46,367 nt of DNA from Rivularia sp. T60_A2020_040 (GCA_015272215.1 JACYMD010000090.1:1-46367); one strand, 5' to 3'. Shown: positions 7,443 to 16,485, numbered from the stretch's first letter. Made by a program: numbers and translations. Notes: generated by a model from the letters alone, not told the origin.

Positions 7443-7665
7443 AAACCGCACCTTATATGATTATAATTTCAATTTTAGATTAATTCCAAAAAAGATTCGG
7501 TTTTATATATAGTAGTCCTAAACTGTTCGCACTACTATTCTAAATATTAGAATGCATAATTTTTTCTAAATGATTTATACGATTACTGTATATTATTTCT
7601 AATTTTAGTCAATCTTAATGGACTTTATTTGATTAGACTGGGACTTACAGCCCCAGACAAGCAAA

Positions 7666-8706
7666 CTAAGCTAAAAGTTGCTCACACAATTTATCAAGTT
7701 CTCGACTTTGTTCTTGAATAATTGTCTGTGCAACTTTCTCCAATAATTCGATATTTTCTTCAGTAGTATTATCCAAATCATCGTTTGCTTCAGTCAATTC
7801 TTTTTGGAAGCGATAATACTGTTTGTTGCTATTATAAGCTTCGGGTAATAATTGTCTTAATTGATAATTTGCAACTTCGCTAGCACCATCAAGAAAAATA
7901 TTAATTAGTGGCTGTATCCATTGTAATTTTCCCCAATTAACCGCTTTTTCATAAGGGAATATTCGAGTTAAAGAACCAGTACCCAGAGAAGTAACTAAAA
8001 TATCTTCTAAAGTGATGTTTTCTCCATTATTTTGAGTATAGATAATCGCTTCTACAATTGCTAAAGCTGTAGGATTATTAGCAAAAACGGCACCATCAAC
8101 TAACGCATAAAAATCATCTTTATCGCAATTATTGCAACCACGTATTGTTAATTTATATGGTTCAAAGAAAGTTGGTGCAGCAGAAGTTGCCATTGCTGCT
8201 TCTATCATTTTGTAATCATTACAAAGTTTACGAAAATTAGTTCCTGTATGTCTTTGAAATGTAGGATTATTGATAAAAAATACAGGTAATCTTATCTGTA
8301 TATCATAGCTAGTTATAAAAATATTAGTCAGTGCATCTTTAAGAAAAGCATCTTGAAAATATTTTTTAGCAATTCTTTCTCTACCCTCAGAAGAATATTT
8401 TGGTCTTAATAAATCATCAAAGTCAGTTAAGCGTTCTAAAAACGGCTCATAAAAGATATTTTTCCCATCCAATCGGTACATATTAATGATATCTTCCATA
8501 GAGTACCGAGCGACAGTTTTATCCGGAGAATTTGGCATAGTTAAAATCATTGCCAAGAAACCTCCAGTTGAAGTTCCAGCGATTAAATCAAACAATTGCC
8601 AAATCCGTTTTTGCGTCCGTTGTTCAATTTCTTTGAGAATAATCGCTGGAACAACACCGCGAATTCCGCCACCATCGAGTGATAAAACTTTGTATTTAAA
8701 AGACAT
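7666..8706 (-). CDS. Patatin-like phospholipase
   Basis: The 346-residue protein carries the complete patatin signature. DGGGIRG (11-17) forms the oxyanion loop, GTSTG (44-48) holds the nucleophile Ser46, and DGA (Asp204) completes the Ser-Asp dyad in LVDGAVFANNP. Patatins hydrolyse acyl chains of phospho- or glycolipids. There is no signal peptide, so it is probably cytosolic or membrane-associated. The first 250 residues are the catalytic domain; the Glu-rich tail is helical. No cyclase, ubiquitin-like or other CBASS partner lies nearby, so an immune effector role is not supported here. The ATG start agrees with the family N-terminus (YKVLSLDGGG). Confidence 0.9.
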   Translation of the reverse strand: MSFKYKVLSLDGGGIRGVVPAIILKEIEQRTQKRIWQLFDLIAGTSTGGFLAMILTMPNSPDKTVARYSMEDIINMYRLDGKNIFYEPFLERLTDFDDLLRPKYSSEGRERIAKKYFQDAFLKDALTNIFITSYDIQIRLPVFFINNPTFQRHTGTNFRKLCNDYKMIEAAMATSAAPTFFEPYKLTIRGCNNCDKDDFYALVDGAVFANNPTALAIVEAIIYTQNNGENITLEDILVTSLGTGSLTRIFPYEKAVNWGKLQWIQPLINIFLDGASEVANYQLRQLLPEAYNSNKQYYRFQKELTEANDDLDNTTEENIELLEKVAQTIIQEQSRELDKLCEQLLA

Positions 8707-8804
8707 AATTTTCCCTTGTTTACTTTAATTTATCCTACAACTTTGAAGCTACTCATTCCTGATCACGGATTAAGAAGGATTACACTGATTACACGGATTT
8801 AATT

Positions 8805-8876
8805 TCTCAGTTAACAGTTAACAATTGACAATTACCCATTACCAATTACCCATTACCCATTACCAATTCCCAATAA
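8805..8876. repeat. TTAACAG and ATTACCA/ATTACCC tandem repeats
   Basis: Tandem GTTAACA units are followed by alternating AATTACCA and CATTACCC heptamers between the patatin and PDH E2 genes. The same ATTACC family recurs at 17920-17975 and, inverted, at 26210-26262. Confidence 0.85.
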
Positions 8877-8904
8877 AAAACTTGGAGTTAAAAACCCCAA
8901 GTTT
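8870..8904 (-). terminator. Rho-independent terminator of the PDH E2 gene
   Basis: Read on the minus strand, AAACTTGG (complement of 8904-8897) pairs with CCAAGTTT (8885-8878), with an extra G-C-rich inner part. TTTTTTATTGGG follows. The stem begins about 30 bp after the E2 stop codon. Confidence 0.85.
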
Positions 8905-8935
8905 AAAAGATTACTATTGCATCATTAATTATCTA

Positions 8936-10231
8936 CTACATTGTCAAAGATTGAGAATTAGTTTCAATCAACTTGGCTAAATCTTGTAAGAATGCTGCTG
9001 CATGAGCGCCGTAAATAACTCTATGGTCACAAGTAATGTTTACTTTCATTTGCTGACGTATACCCATCATACCGTCAGGGGTGGCTACTACGGTCGGACG
9101 AGATGCAGCGATCGCCAATATTGAACCTTGTCCAGGTGGTAAAATTGCATCGAATGTATCTACGCCAAACATACCCAAGTTGGATATGGTAAATGTACCA
9201 CTGCTATATTCTTGGGGCTGTAATTGTTTTGTGCGAGCGCGTTCTACTAAGGATTTCCAGTTACGGGATAAGCTGTAAATATCTTGTTGGTCGGCATTTT
9301 GCAATACTGGTGTAATTAATCCTCCGTCATCCATGGCTACTGCTACGGCAATGTTAATGTTGGCAGGATGTACCATTCCCTGTTCGGAATAATTGGTATT
9401 CAATAATGGGTGTTTTTGCAATGTCATTGCTACAGCTTTGGCTAGCAGCGCTGTCATTGTCACACCTTTAGATTTGATTTGTTTGTAGAGTTTATTTAAT
9501 TCATCGCTGGCAATTGTGTAACCTACATGGAAGGTAGGTACGGATAAACTATGCAGCATAGTCCGCACTACAGCATTTTGTAAGGTAGTCAAAGGTACTG
9601 TTTGTCCTGGTGTTACTGCTACCGGCATTGGTGCAGGTGTCGCCGCAGGGGTGACTGTAGGAGCGCTGGGGGCGGGTGTAACTACTGGTTGAGGGGTAGA
9701 CTTACCAGCAGCATTTTCCACGTCTTCAGCAATAATACGACCGTGAGGACCGCTACCAGAAATACCGCTTAAATCAATTTTGAATTCCTTTGCTAACTTA
9801 CGAGCGCGGGGGGAAGCAATTGTTCTACCGCTGCGGGGGCTGGAACCATTTTGAGCCGTAACATTTGCTCCAGCCTCTACAGCCGCCGTTTGCACTGCTG
9901 TTTGTCCAGGGGCTGTAGCCGCAACTTCCACTTTTGCTGGTGCTGCACCTTGAGATTTAGCTTGAGCTACTGCTGTTTCAATTTCGGCTTCGGTTTCTGC
10001 GAGGAAAGCGATGGCAGAACCCACCGGGGCAGTTCCTCCAGCTTCTACTAAAATATGAGCCATGTATCCTTCGTAAAAGGATTCCACATCCATATCAGCT
10101 TTATCCGATTCAACGATTACCACCGTTTCGCCCTTTTCAACCTTGTCACCAGCAGCTTTTTCCCAGGATACTATTTTACCTTCAGTCATCGTGGAACTCA
10201 GCGCTGGCATAAATATTTCGTGAATACTCAT
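8936..10231 (-). CDS. pdhC: Pyruvate dehydrogenase E2, dihydrolipoamide acetyltransferase
   Basis: E2 transfers the acetyl group from lipoyl-lysine to CoA in the pyruvate dehydrogenase complex. The 431-residue protein has one lipoyl domain (1-80; Lys44 in ESDKADMDVE). An Ala/Pro linker follows, then the E3-binding domain (about 138-172, ASPRARKLAKEF...GPHGRIIAEDV). A Pro/Ala/Thr linker leads to the catalytic domain (about 210-431) with active-site DHRVIYGA (His403). Tyr instead of Asp in the usual DHRVIDGA is typical of cyanobacterial and plastid E2. The gene stands alone; E1 and E3 are not adjacent, as is usual in cyanobacteria. It ends at a strong terminator. ATG 10231 fits the family start MSIHEIFMP. 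Confidence 0.95.
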   Translation of the reverse strand: MSIHEIFMPALSSTMTEGKIVSWEKAAGDKVEKGETVVIVESDKADMDVESFYEGYMAHILVEAGGTAPVGSAIAFLAETEAEIETAVAQAKSQGAAPAKVEVAATAPGQTAVQTAAVEAGANVTAQNGSSPRSGRTIASPRARKLAKEFKIDLSGISGSGPHGRIIAEDVENAAGKSTPQPVVTPAPSAPTVTPAATPAPMPVAVTPGQTVPLTTLQNAVVRTMLHSLSVPTFHVGYTIASDELNKLYKQIKSKGVTMTALLAKAVAMTLQKHPLLNTNYSEQGMVHPANINIAVAVAMDDGGLITPVLQNADQQDIYSLSRNWKSLVERARTKQLQPQEYSSGTFTISNLGMFGVDTFDAILPPGQGSILAIAASRPTVVATPDGMMGIRQQMKVNITCDHRVIYGAHAAAFLQDLAKLIETNSQSLTM

Positions 10232-10436
10232 AAGGAATATCGTGAATTAGTAATTTATGGACTTTAATAGTTTTTGACAGATTGCATTGTATCGCGATAC
10301 GCTTTCGTGTCATACCCAAGACATATCGCGATCGCAACAAATTATCTTAAAACCACATTTATCAGCTAATCTGTATTTTTGCGTACTGAGTTCATAAGTT
10401 TTATGTCGTTCTTATGAAGAAATTTTAAGTAGAAGA

Positions 10437-10469
10437 AGTTATATCAAATCCGAATGATTAATTATTATT
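10437..10469 (+). repeat. Dispersed 33-bp repeat, copy 1
   Basis: This segment begins AGTTATATCAAATCCG and matches the reverse complement of 32465-32497 at 31 of 33 positions. In both copies a CCCTCTTCC-type array lies on the same side. Confidence 0.75.
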
Positions 10470-10565
10470 CCCTCTTCCCCATTCCCCATTCCCTCTTCCC
10501 TCTTCCCCATTCCCCTCTTCCCTCTTCCCTCTTCCCCATTCCCTCTTCCCTCTTCCCTCTTCCCT
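10470..10565. repeat. CCCTCTTCC / CCCCATT tandem array
   Basis: About a dozen degenerate 7-8-base units of CCTCTTCC and CCCCATTC lie head to tail. This is STRR-type low-complexity DNA with a strong pyrimidine bias on this strand. Confidence 0.85.
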
Positions 10566-10713
10566 ACATAATATTACTTAATTCTTTCCCGACAAATTTT
10601 TGAACAAATCTTGCGGAAATTCCACTGAAGGTATGAAGTTATAATTCATGTCTCGATTTAAAATTCAAGATGGATAAATAAAAACAAACCGTTTAAGATT
10701 CCCTTTAAATTTT

Positions 10714-11232
10714 ATGTCGGCAAAGTTCAAGATTTTCCTGGTATTAACGCTTTCGCTGTTTGCGAGTGCTGTTGTTGCTGGAGTTTACATAATTAAACAA
10801 TGGCATTTTAGTGAAGTTTCTACTACCGAAGAGCAACAGCAAATTAGAGCAAAAGAAATCTCAAGTCAAAGTATTGACACAAATCCTTACAGAGCGAAAT
10901 ATAAATCAATACCATTAACTCGTTTAAAATCCGTACTCAAAGGTACAGATCCAGCGACTCTTGCTGTTAACGCTTTTGATCCAAATTACTCGAAGCAATT
11001 AACTCGTCAAGTAGAAGTGTCTTATCCACAACCGGATCGAGCAATGGTAACAATAACCCAAACTAATTTTGCTTTGTCTAAACCCAAACCAATTAAATAT
11101 CGAGTTGAACTTACAAGTTTTGGACGTTCGCTGTTTGTCAGTTCACCTCCTTTGTGGCAAATTGTTTGGGCTGGTTATTACGAGCAATGTTTTGCAAATG
11201 GAACAACTTTCTCAAACTCAAATTGTCGGTAG
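10714..11232 (+). CDS. Small exported or membrane-anchored hypothetical protein
   Basis: The 172-residue protein begins MSAKFKIFLVLTLSLFASAVVAGVYIIKQW, a single hydrophobic segment (about 6-28) that could be a signal anchor. The remainder is soluble and probably outside the cytoplasm, with a predicted beta-rich half (RQVEVSYPQPDRAMVTITQTNFALSKPKPIKYRVELTS) and two cysteines near the end that could pair. I do not recognise a family. It is a single gene, and the spacer after it has no gene. Confidence 0.7.
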   Translation: MSAKFKIFLVLTLSLFASAVVAGVYIIKQWHFSEVSTTEEQQQIRAKEISSQSIDTNPYRAKYKSIPLTRLKSVLKGTDPATLAVNAFDPNYSKQLTRQVEVSYPQPDRAMVTITQTNFALSKPKPIKYRVELTSFGRSLFVSSPPLWQIVWAGYYEQCFANGTTFSNSNCR

Positions 11233-11644
11233 AAAGTCAATTAGTCCGAATCTCTTTTGTATATTGGTGTGAATTATATTCCTGGGTTAAGATTGCTTGA
11301 AAATGGAATATAAAGTGTGTGTGAGGAGCAATAACATTTGACTGCTTTGCCAAACGCAGCAGCATTTTTACGAGTCAAAATATCCGATAAATTTAGATGC
11401 AGTATTTTGACCACATCTAAAATTTTCGACAATTTTTAGCTAATAAAAACTCTTAATTCTGAGGTGAATTCGACGATTAGCACAGAAGTCGGGTTTTTAG
11501 AATAAATGTCTGTAGTCACAGGCAATTCTTATAAAAACCCGACTTCTAACCCCAGGAAAAATCAAGGTTTTACAGTTTACTTATTATTATTGAACTCACG
11601 TTAATTCTGAATTCATGATGGTGAATTCAGAATTATTATTTTGT
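11233..11644. other. Spacer containing a 64-bp hairpin element
   Basis: No confident gene is present. A TTG-started frame of 33 codons (11338-11439) follows GAGGAGC but is too weak to call. The main feature is the long inverted repeat at 11484-11547. Confidence 0.5.
11484..11547. repeat. Long inverted repeat (AGAAGTCGGGTTTTTA) / bidirectional terminator or mini-element
   Basis: AGAAGTCGGGTTTTTA (11484-11499) is perfectly complementary to TAAAAACCCGACTTCT (11532-11547). Next to the loop GAAT and ATTC extend the pairing. The AGAAGTCGG core also forms the arms of the terminator at 30190-30230, so it may be a recurrent mobile hairpin that can serve as a terminator. Confidence 0.7.
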
Positions 11645-12094
11645 CTAAATATCGCCGCGAATTTCTTCAATAACACCGTCACGCAGCACAATTTCAACCT
11701 GCATTTTACTAATTAAGTTATCGCCTTTTTTTGCTTGGAAAAAGCCTTCTAACTGAAATTGATTAACTTCTTGATTCAATTCAAGCATTTGTACTTGTTG
11801 CAAATTTTGCAAGCTTTGGTTTTTTTGTTCTAGCATTTCGCTTTTTTTCTCATTTACCTGACCTTGAATATTCTCAATTTGTTGTAGAGTCTGAGGGCCG
11901 GGAGGTTGTAAACCTTGCTTTTGAATTTCAGTAATTGCTCGCTGTCCTTGGACATCGATTTGTTGTAGCTGCTGGTCAACTTGATTAATTTGAGTTTGTA
12001 GTTGCTGCGTTACTTCCTCTTTCCATAGAGGTGTGACAATGGCTTTAACGTTAATAACGCGCTTTAGCAGCAATTGAGGATTGGAGATGTCCAT
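11645..12094 (-). CDS. YlqD-like family protein
   Basis: The 149-residue protein starts with a beta segment, QLLLKRVINVKAIVTPLWKEEV. A long Gln-rich coiled coil (about 28-105) follows, then a terminal beta part, FFQAKKGDNLISKMQVEIVLRDGVIEEIRGDI. This is the layout of the YlqD family found in Firmicutes and cyanobacteria, whose function is not established. It begins 41 bp after the stop of the acyl-CoA/ACP synthetase gene on the same strand, so the two are probably co-transcribed. The long hairpin at 11484-11547 lies downstream as a likely terminator. Confidence 0.75.
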   Translation of the reverse strand: MDISNPQLLLKRVINVKAIVTPLWKEEVTQQLQTQINQVDQQLQQIDVQGQRAITEIQKQGLQPPGPQTLQQIENIQGQVNEKKSEMLEQKNQSLQNLQQVQMLELNQEVNQFQLEGFFQAKKGDNLISKMQVEIVLRDGVIEEIRGDI

Positions 12095-12135
12095 AAAAGT
12101 GTGTTTTTTTCCTTTTTAATTCAATAGATGGTGGA

Positions 12136-14121
12136 TTAGTTAGCGTTATACATCCGCTCGATCGTATCGTGATAGCTTTCCATCACAACGTGTCGTCGGA
12201 CTTTAAGAGTTCGTGTCATCATGCCATTTTCCATAGAAAACGGTTCTAGAATCAACTTAAACGGTCCAATACGGTCATCCGGACGATATCCCGGACGATT
12301 TCGCACTTCTCGAATCAACTCTTGTCGAAACAAATCCTGGATCATTTTACTCTCAAGGTTGATTTTTTGGCTGGTGGATGTCGTAACATTGTCTTCTTCA
12401 ACACCTAATTCCAATTTTTGAGTTTCTGCCCATTTTTCTAATGCTTCTAAATTCGGGACAATCAAAGCACCGAGGCTTTTTTTATCTTGCCCGACAAGCA
12501 TTATTTGGTCGATAAATGCCGATCGCAAACAAGCATCTTCGATGGGAAGCGGTTCAATGTTTTCTCCGTTGGTTAAGACGATGGTGTCTTTTGCTCTTCC
12601 GGTTAAAACTATATCCTGACGGGGTGTTAACCAGCCCAAATCACCGCTATTAAACCATCCCTCGGAATCGATAGCTTGTTGTGTGGCTTCGGGATTTTTA
12701 TAATAACCTTGCATGATTTGCGGTCCTTTGAGCAATACTAAACCTTTTTCCCCGGTTGGTAATTCTTTACGAGTTTCTAAATCAACAATTTTTGCTTGGG
12801 TACCCGGTATCGGTAATCCCGCAGAACCGCGTAAATTAGTCCAATGACGACGAGCATGAGTAACTGGAGAAGTTTCGGTTAAACCGTAACCAACGACGAT
12901 GGAGACACCAATAATCTCATAGAAATCATCTATATGTTTGGCTAAGGCACCACCACCGCTAATCAATTGTTTGACTCTTCCTCCCGTTGCTTCTTTAACT
13001 TTGGTGTAAACGATTTTCTCAGCCAAAGCTTGTAGGGGTGAAAGAACTGTTGCTTGAATGTTAGCAGCAATTTGTTCTGCCATGGAAGGATTGAGATTTT
13101 CTAAATCCAATTGTTGAGTAATTCGTCGTGCTTTAATATATTTATTACTAATACCTAAAAACCGATTAATTAAAGCTTGTTTGGATGCTGGTTGTTCACG
13201 AAACTGTTTTTGTACTCCTTCATAAATTGATTCCCAAATACGCGGTACCCCAATCATATAATGAGGTTTAAATGTTTTTAAATCATTTTTAATCGAGCGC
13301 AAATTTGTATAAACTTGGGTGCAACCTTGAGAAAGCAAAAAATACTCGCCAGTACGTTCAAATACGTGCCAGGTAGGCAGAATACTCAAAACCACATCTC
13401 CTACTTCCGGTTGAACTATGGTACGCAAACTTGTTACTTGATGCATCAGATTTCCGTGGGAAAGCATTACACCTTTGGGCTTTCCTGAAGTACCGGAAGT
13501 GTAAAGTAAAGTTGCTAAAGCATCGCGGTTTTGCTTAACTGGCTCTAAATTAGTTTTTGCCCCAATTTCCATTAATTGCTCGAAGTTTAATACCTGGAGA
13601 GTCTCTTGTATCGGTGCTGTTTCTTCTGTTAATAAGATTACTAATTTAATTGGTAAATCATCTAAACGCAATCGCAATTTTTCAAATGTCTGTAAATCTT
13701 GAGCGACTAACACCGTACTATCACTATTTGCCAAGATATACGCCAATTCATCAACATCTGCTTGAGAACTGCGTACAGCATTTACAGCCCCGGCACTCAT
13801 TATACCTTGGTCGGCGATTAACCAGCGAGGACTATTATCAGCAATCAACGAAATCCGTTGTTCTGGTTTGACTCCTAATGCTTGTAAACCCGCTGCAAAC
13901 TGTTGAATTTGCTGATAAAGCTCGGTATAAGTTATTATCTCCTCTTTGGGTCGAGCGTGGGGATTATGCAGTGCAACTGTATCACCAAAGCGACTTGCTA
14001 GTATTCCCCAAATTTCCGGTAAAAACTCCACATTTGAGTAATCAAACCGGCTTTTTAAAGATTTCCGGTCTTCTTCTGCAAACTTAGAAAGTAAATTATT
14101 TGTACCCTTATTTTTAGACAT
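12136..14121 (-). CDS. aas: Long-chain acyl-CoA / acyl-ACP synthetase (AMP-forming)
   Basis: The protein has about 661 residues from the ATG (MSKNKGTNN); a TTG three codons earlier is less likely. It has the AMP-binding signature LLYTSGTSGKPKGVMLSH (about 205-222), the YGLTETSPV motif, GWFNSGDLGW and the C-terminal TGRAKDTIVLTNGENIEP hinge. Only one such enzyme is usual in cyanobacteria. There it activates free fatty acids with ATP, mainly to acyl-ACP, and recycles membrane-lipid fatty acids. ACP versus CoA specificity cannot be read from the sequence. The ylqD-like gene follows after 41 bp. A 700-bp spacer with a MITE-like element lies upstream. Confidence 0.92.
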   Translation of the reverse strand: MSKNKGTNNLLSKFAEEDRKSLKSRFDYSNVEFLPEIWGILASRFGDTVALHNPHARPKEEIITYTELYQQIQQFAAGLQALGVKPEQRISLIADNSPRWLIADQGIMSAGAVNAVRSSQADVDELAYILANSDSTVLVAQDLQTFEKLRLRLDDLPIKLVILLTEETAPIQETLQVLNFEQLMEIGAKTNLEPVKQNRDALATLLYTSGTSGKPKGVMLSHGNLMHQVTSLRTIVQPEVGDVVLSILPTWHVFERTGEYFLLSQGCTQVYTNLRSIKNDLKTFKPHYMIGVPRIWESIYEGVQKQFREQPASKQALINRFLGISNKYIKARRITQQLDLENLNPSMAEQIAANIQATVLSPLQALAEKIVYTKVKEATGGRVKQLISGGGALAKHIDDFYEIIGVSIVVGYGLTETSPVTHARRHWTNLRGSAGLPIPGTQAKIVDLETRKELPTGEKGLVLLKGPQIMQGYYKNPEATQQAIDSEGWFNSGDLGWLTPRQDIVLTGRAKDTIVLTNGENIEPLPIEDACLRSAFIDQIMLVGQDKKSLGALIVPNLEALEKWAETQKLELGVEEDNVTTSTSQKINLESKMIQDLFRQELIREVRNRPGYRPDDRIGPFKLILEPFSMENGMMTRTLKVRRHVVMESYHDTIERMYNAN

Positions 14122-14820
14122 CACACGCAAATTTTATAGTCAATAATTTGTACTTCCAGCATATTCCTTCATTTACTCAAAATAGACAACTTGTTACATA
14201 TACAAGAGATAAAACTCTTTCGTTCTCAATTAATACTTACACTGCATAAACCCAGTTTCCATACAAAAACGTGGTTTTTACAAGCAGATATCGACGAAAA
14301 AAGCGGGTTTCTGGCTTCACCTGGGTAATTTCTGTTAATATAGATTAAGTCTGAGTGCAAATGTAAAATTATATTGATACAAATTTAGTTATATTTAGTT
14401 ATATAAACCGACATATACATACTGAAGATTAGTTCGATTTTTCCATGTCAGATATAAGACTGAGATAATTTCAGGACTTACGCAATTTTCACATAAGCCT
14501 GGGAAGTTGCCGTACTCTCACTTTCATCTGATTTCCTTAAGAATTGGTGCAGTGTATAAGCAACGGCAATAACGCGGGAGTAAAATCCACACCGCGTTTT
14601 GCCTCCCCTACAAGTAAAATATGCCAGTTGCGTAAGTCCTAAATTTAATTAACAAGAACTAACAAGGAATAAATAGATTTAAAAATAGATTAAAAAAGAA
14701 ATTTAAACTTAAAAATCGTTTATGGAAACCAAAAGAAACTTAAAAGTTGATACTGATTTAATTATCACGATTTTGCTTCACAATAGAAGATGAGGATTTT
14801 TTGCATAAGGAGAACTGAAG
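14122..14820. other. Spacer with MITE-like element between aas and a small ORF
   Basis: The first 350 bases are AT-rich and should hold the aas promoter. They include a degenerate inverted sequence, with AACCCAGTTT near 14249 and AAGCGGGTTTCTGG near 14297. The MITE-like element occupies 14473-14640. The last 180 bases are the probable leader of the 52-residue gene. Confidence 0.5.
14473..14640. mobile_element. MITE-like element with 13-bp terminal inverted repeats
   Basis: AGGACTTACGCAA (14473-14485) and TTGCGTAAGTCCT (14628-14640) are perfect inverted repeats bounding 168 bp with no coding capacity. The interior contains a CGCGG/CCGCG stem. AGGACTTACGCAA-like termini are frequent in cyanobacterial spacers. 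No clear target duplication is visible, so the parent transposase family stays open. Confidence 0.7.
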
Positions 14821-14979
14821 ATGAGTTTAGCTGATGGTATATTACTCACCCTCGTCAATACTGTTACTTGCCTTGTCTTACCCAAGATAATATCTTTGGT
14901 ATTCAGTGTCAAAAGCAAACCGAAAATTCTTTCTGAAACAACTACCATAGCTTTAAAAAAGCAAGCTAAAACTACTTAA
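14821..14979 (+). CDS. Small membrane protein (52 aa), unannotated size class
   Basis: ATG 14821 follows AAGGAG at 14807-14812, an excellent ribosome binding site. The 52-residue product starts MSLADGILLTLVNTVTCLVL and has one hydrophobic helix (about 6-29). A short basic tail (VKSKPKILSETTTIALKKQAKTT) follows, so it probably has a single membrane span with the tail in the cytoplasm. No family is recognised. It lies upstream of the carotenoid oxygenase, separated by 114 bp. The strong Shine-Dalgarno sequence and sensible topology make it likely to be real. Confidence 0.65.
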   Translation: MSLADGILLTLVNTVTCLVLPKIISLVFSVKSKPKILSETTTIALKKQAKTT

Positions 14980-15093
14980 GGTTATCTAGTGTCATTAATT
15001 ACTAGTTGAACTTTTAGTGGTTTTAATTTTGTTACCAAGTTAAAATCGTCAATCTAAAATTAAAAATAGATTGACCTTCAAACTTTAACTAAA

Positions 15094-16485
15094 ATGGGAA
15101 CATTAGCAGTAAATCCTTTTCTCGACGGTAATTTTGCCCCAGCACGTGAAGAAATCACCGCATCTGACTTGAAAATAATTGGTGAATTACCACCGGATTT
15201 ATCCGGAATGTTCGTAAGGAATGGACCGAATCCCCAATGGAATCCCAAAGGACAGTATCATTGGTTTGATGGGGATGCAATGTTGCATGGTGTGCGGATT
15301 TCTGACGGTAAAGCCAGTTATCGTAACCGTTATGTGCGGACGAAAGGATGGCAAATCGAACATGAAGCGGGTAAAGCTTTATGGACAGGGTTATTAGAAC
15401 CGCCACAAATGGATAATCCCCACGGTACATTTAAAAACGTTGCCAATACCGCCTTAGTATGGCACGCAGGTCAATTTTTGGCACTTTGGGAAGGAGGTGC
15501 GCCCCATGCTATAAAGCTACCTGAATTAGATACTTTAGGGGAATTTACTTACAATAATCAATTAAAATCTGCATTTACAGCACATCCCAAAGTAGACCCG
15601 ATAACGGGTGAAATGATGTTTTTCGGTTATTCATTTGCTCCGCCATACTTACATTACAGTGTAGTTTCACCTGAAGGCGAACTTGTAAAAACAGTACCCA
15701 TTGAACTACCCATGGGAGTAATGATGCATGATTTCGCCATTACGTCAAACTATACAATATTTATGGATTTGCCGATGACATTCAATCCGATGCGGATGCA
15801 AAAAGGCGAACCCGGTATGATGTTTGAAAAAGATAGAGCCAGTCGTTTTGGGATTGTACCTCGTCACGGCGATAATAATCATGTTCAATGGTTTGAAACT
15901 CCTGCTTGTTTCGTATGGCATACCCTCAACGCTTACGAACAAGGAGATGAGGTAGTACTTGTGGCTTGTCGGGTAAATTCTGTAAACATTTTTGCCACAG
16001 AGGATATTGAAAGCGATGGGGAAGATAATATTTCTAGACTACACCGTTGGCGGTTTAACTTAAAAGATGGTAGCGTGCGCGAAGAAAGGCTTGATGATGT
16101 CCCTTCAGAATTTCCCCGTGTTAACGACAACTTTTTAGGACAACCAACGCGCTACGGTTATGCTGGCAAAATGGGACAAGGTGTAATGCCTTTATTTGAT
16201 GGTGTAATTAAGTATGACCTCAACAGCGGTAAATCCCAAACTCATGAATTTGGTGAAGCACGTTATGGTGGGGAAGCTGTATTTGTCCCTCGTGGGAATA
16301 GTGAAGATGAAGGTTGGGTAATGACTTTCGTTTATGATTCTGACGAGGATACATCTGAATTAGTAATTGTTGACGCTCAAGATATGACATCCGCACCAGT
16401 TGCAAGAGTACTGATTCCCCAGCGTGTTCCTTATGGTTTCCACGGTGATTGGGTTAGTGAGCAGAAATTGCAAAAGTCGAACTGA
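15094..16485 (+). CDS. Carotenoid oxygenase (RPE65/CCD family)
   Basis: The enzyme cleaves conjugated double bonds of carotenoids or apocarotenoids using a non-haem Fe(II) held by four histidines. All four are present: His164 (TAHPKVDP), His212 (MHDFAIT), His276 (WHTLNAYE) and His450 (YGFHGDWV). The N-terminal motif FVRNGPNPQW and WFDGDAMLHGV are also typical. At 463 residues it is close to cyanobacterial dioxygenases of the Nostoc NSC1 / Synechocystis ACO type. Regiospecificity (9,10; 9',10'; 15,15') cannot be read from the sequence. There is no signal peptide. The start MGTLAVNPFLDGNFAPAREE is family-like. A hairpin terminator follows 21 nt after the stop. Confidence 0.93.
   Translation: MGTLAVNPFLDGNFAPAREEITASDLKIIGELPPDLSGMFVRNGPNPQWNPKGQYHWFDGDAMLHGVRISDGKASYRNRYVRTKGWQIEHEAGKALWTGLLEPPQMDNPHGTFKNVANTALVWHAGQFLALWEGGAPHAIKLPELDTLGEFTYNNQLKSAFTAHPKVDPITGEMMFFGYSFAPPYLHYSVVSPEGELVKTVPIELPMGVMMHDFAITSNYTIFMDLPMTFNPMRMQKGEPGMMFEKDRASRFGIVPRHGDNNHVQWFETPACFVWHTLNAYEQGDEVVLVACRVNSVNIFATEDIESDGEDNISRLHRWRFNLKDGSVREERLDDVPSEFPRVNDNFLGQPTRYGYAGKMGQGVMPLFDGVIKYDLNSGKSQTHEFGEARYGGEAVFVPRGNSEDEGWVMTFVYDSDEDTSELVIVDAQDMTSAPVARVLIPQRVPYGFHGDWVSEQKLQKSN

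Larger units (their letters stand above)
10268..10713. other. Spacer upstream of PDH E2 with HIP1 site and repeats
   Basis: No gene is visible here. The spacer contains CATATCGCGATCGCAAC with a HIP1 octamer (about 10325-10332), a 33-bp dispersed repeat (10437-10469), and a long CCTCTTCC array. The PDH E2 promoter should lie in the first 150 bases, and the promoter of the small exported protein after the array. Confidence 0.6.

Noticed and set aside
7666-8706. Patatin as a CBASS (CapV-type) immune effector
   Set aside because: No cyclase or other CBASS gene is adjacent; patatins are common housekeeping lipases.
8830-8876. CRISPR-like array
   Set aside because: The repeats are 7-8 bp head to tail without spacers; they are STRR arrays. 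The same holds for the arrays at 10470, 17918, 24557 and 26210.
11338-11439. TTG-started frame of 33 codons after GAGGAGC
   Set aside because: Only one weak start and no recognisable product; could be real but is not supported enough to list as a gene.
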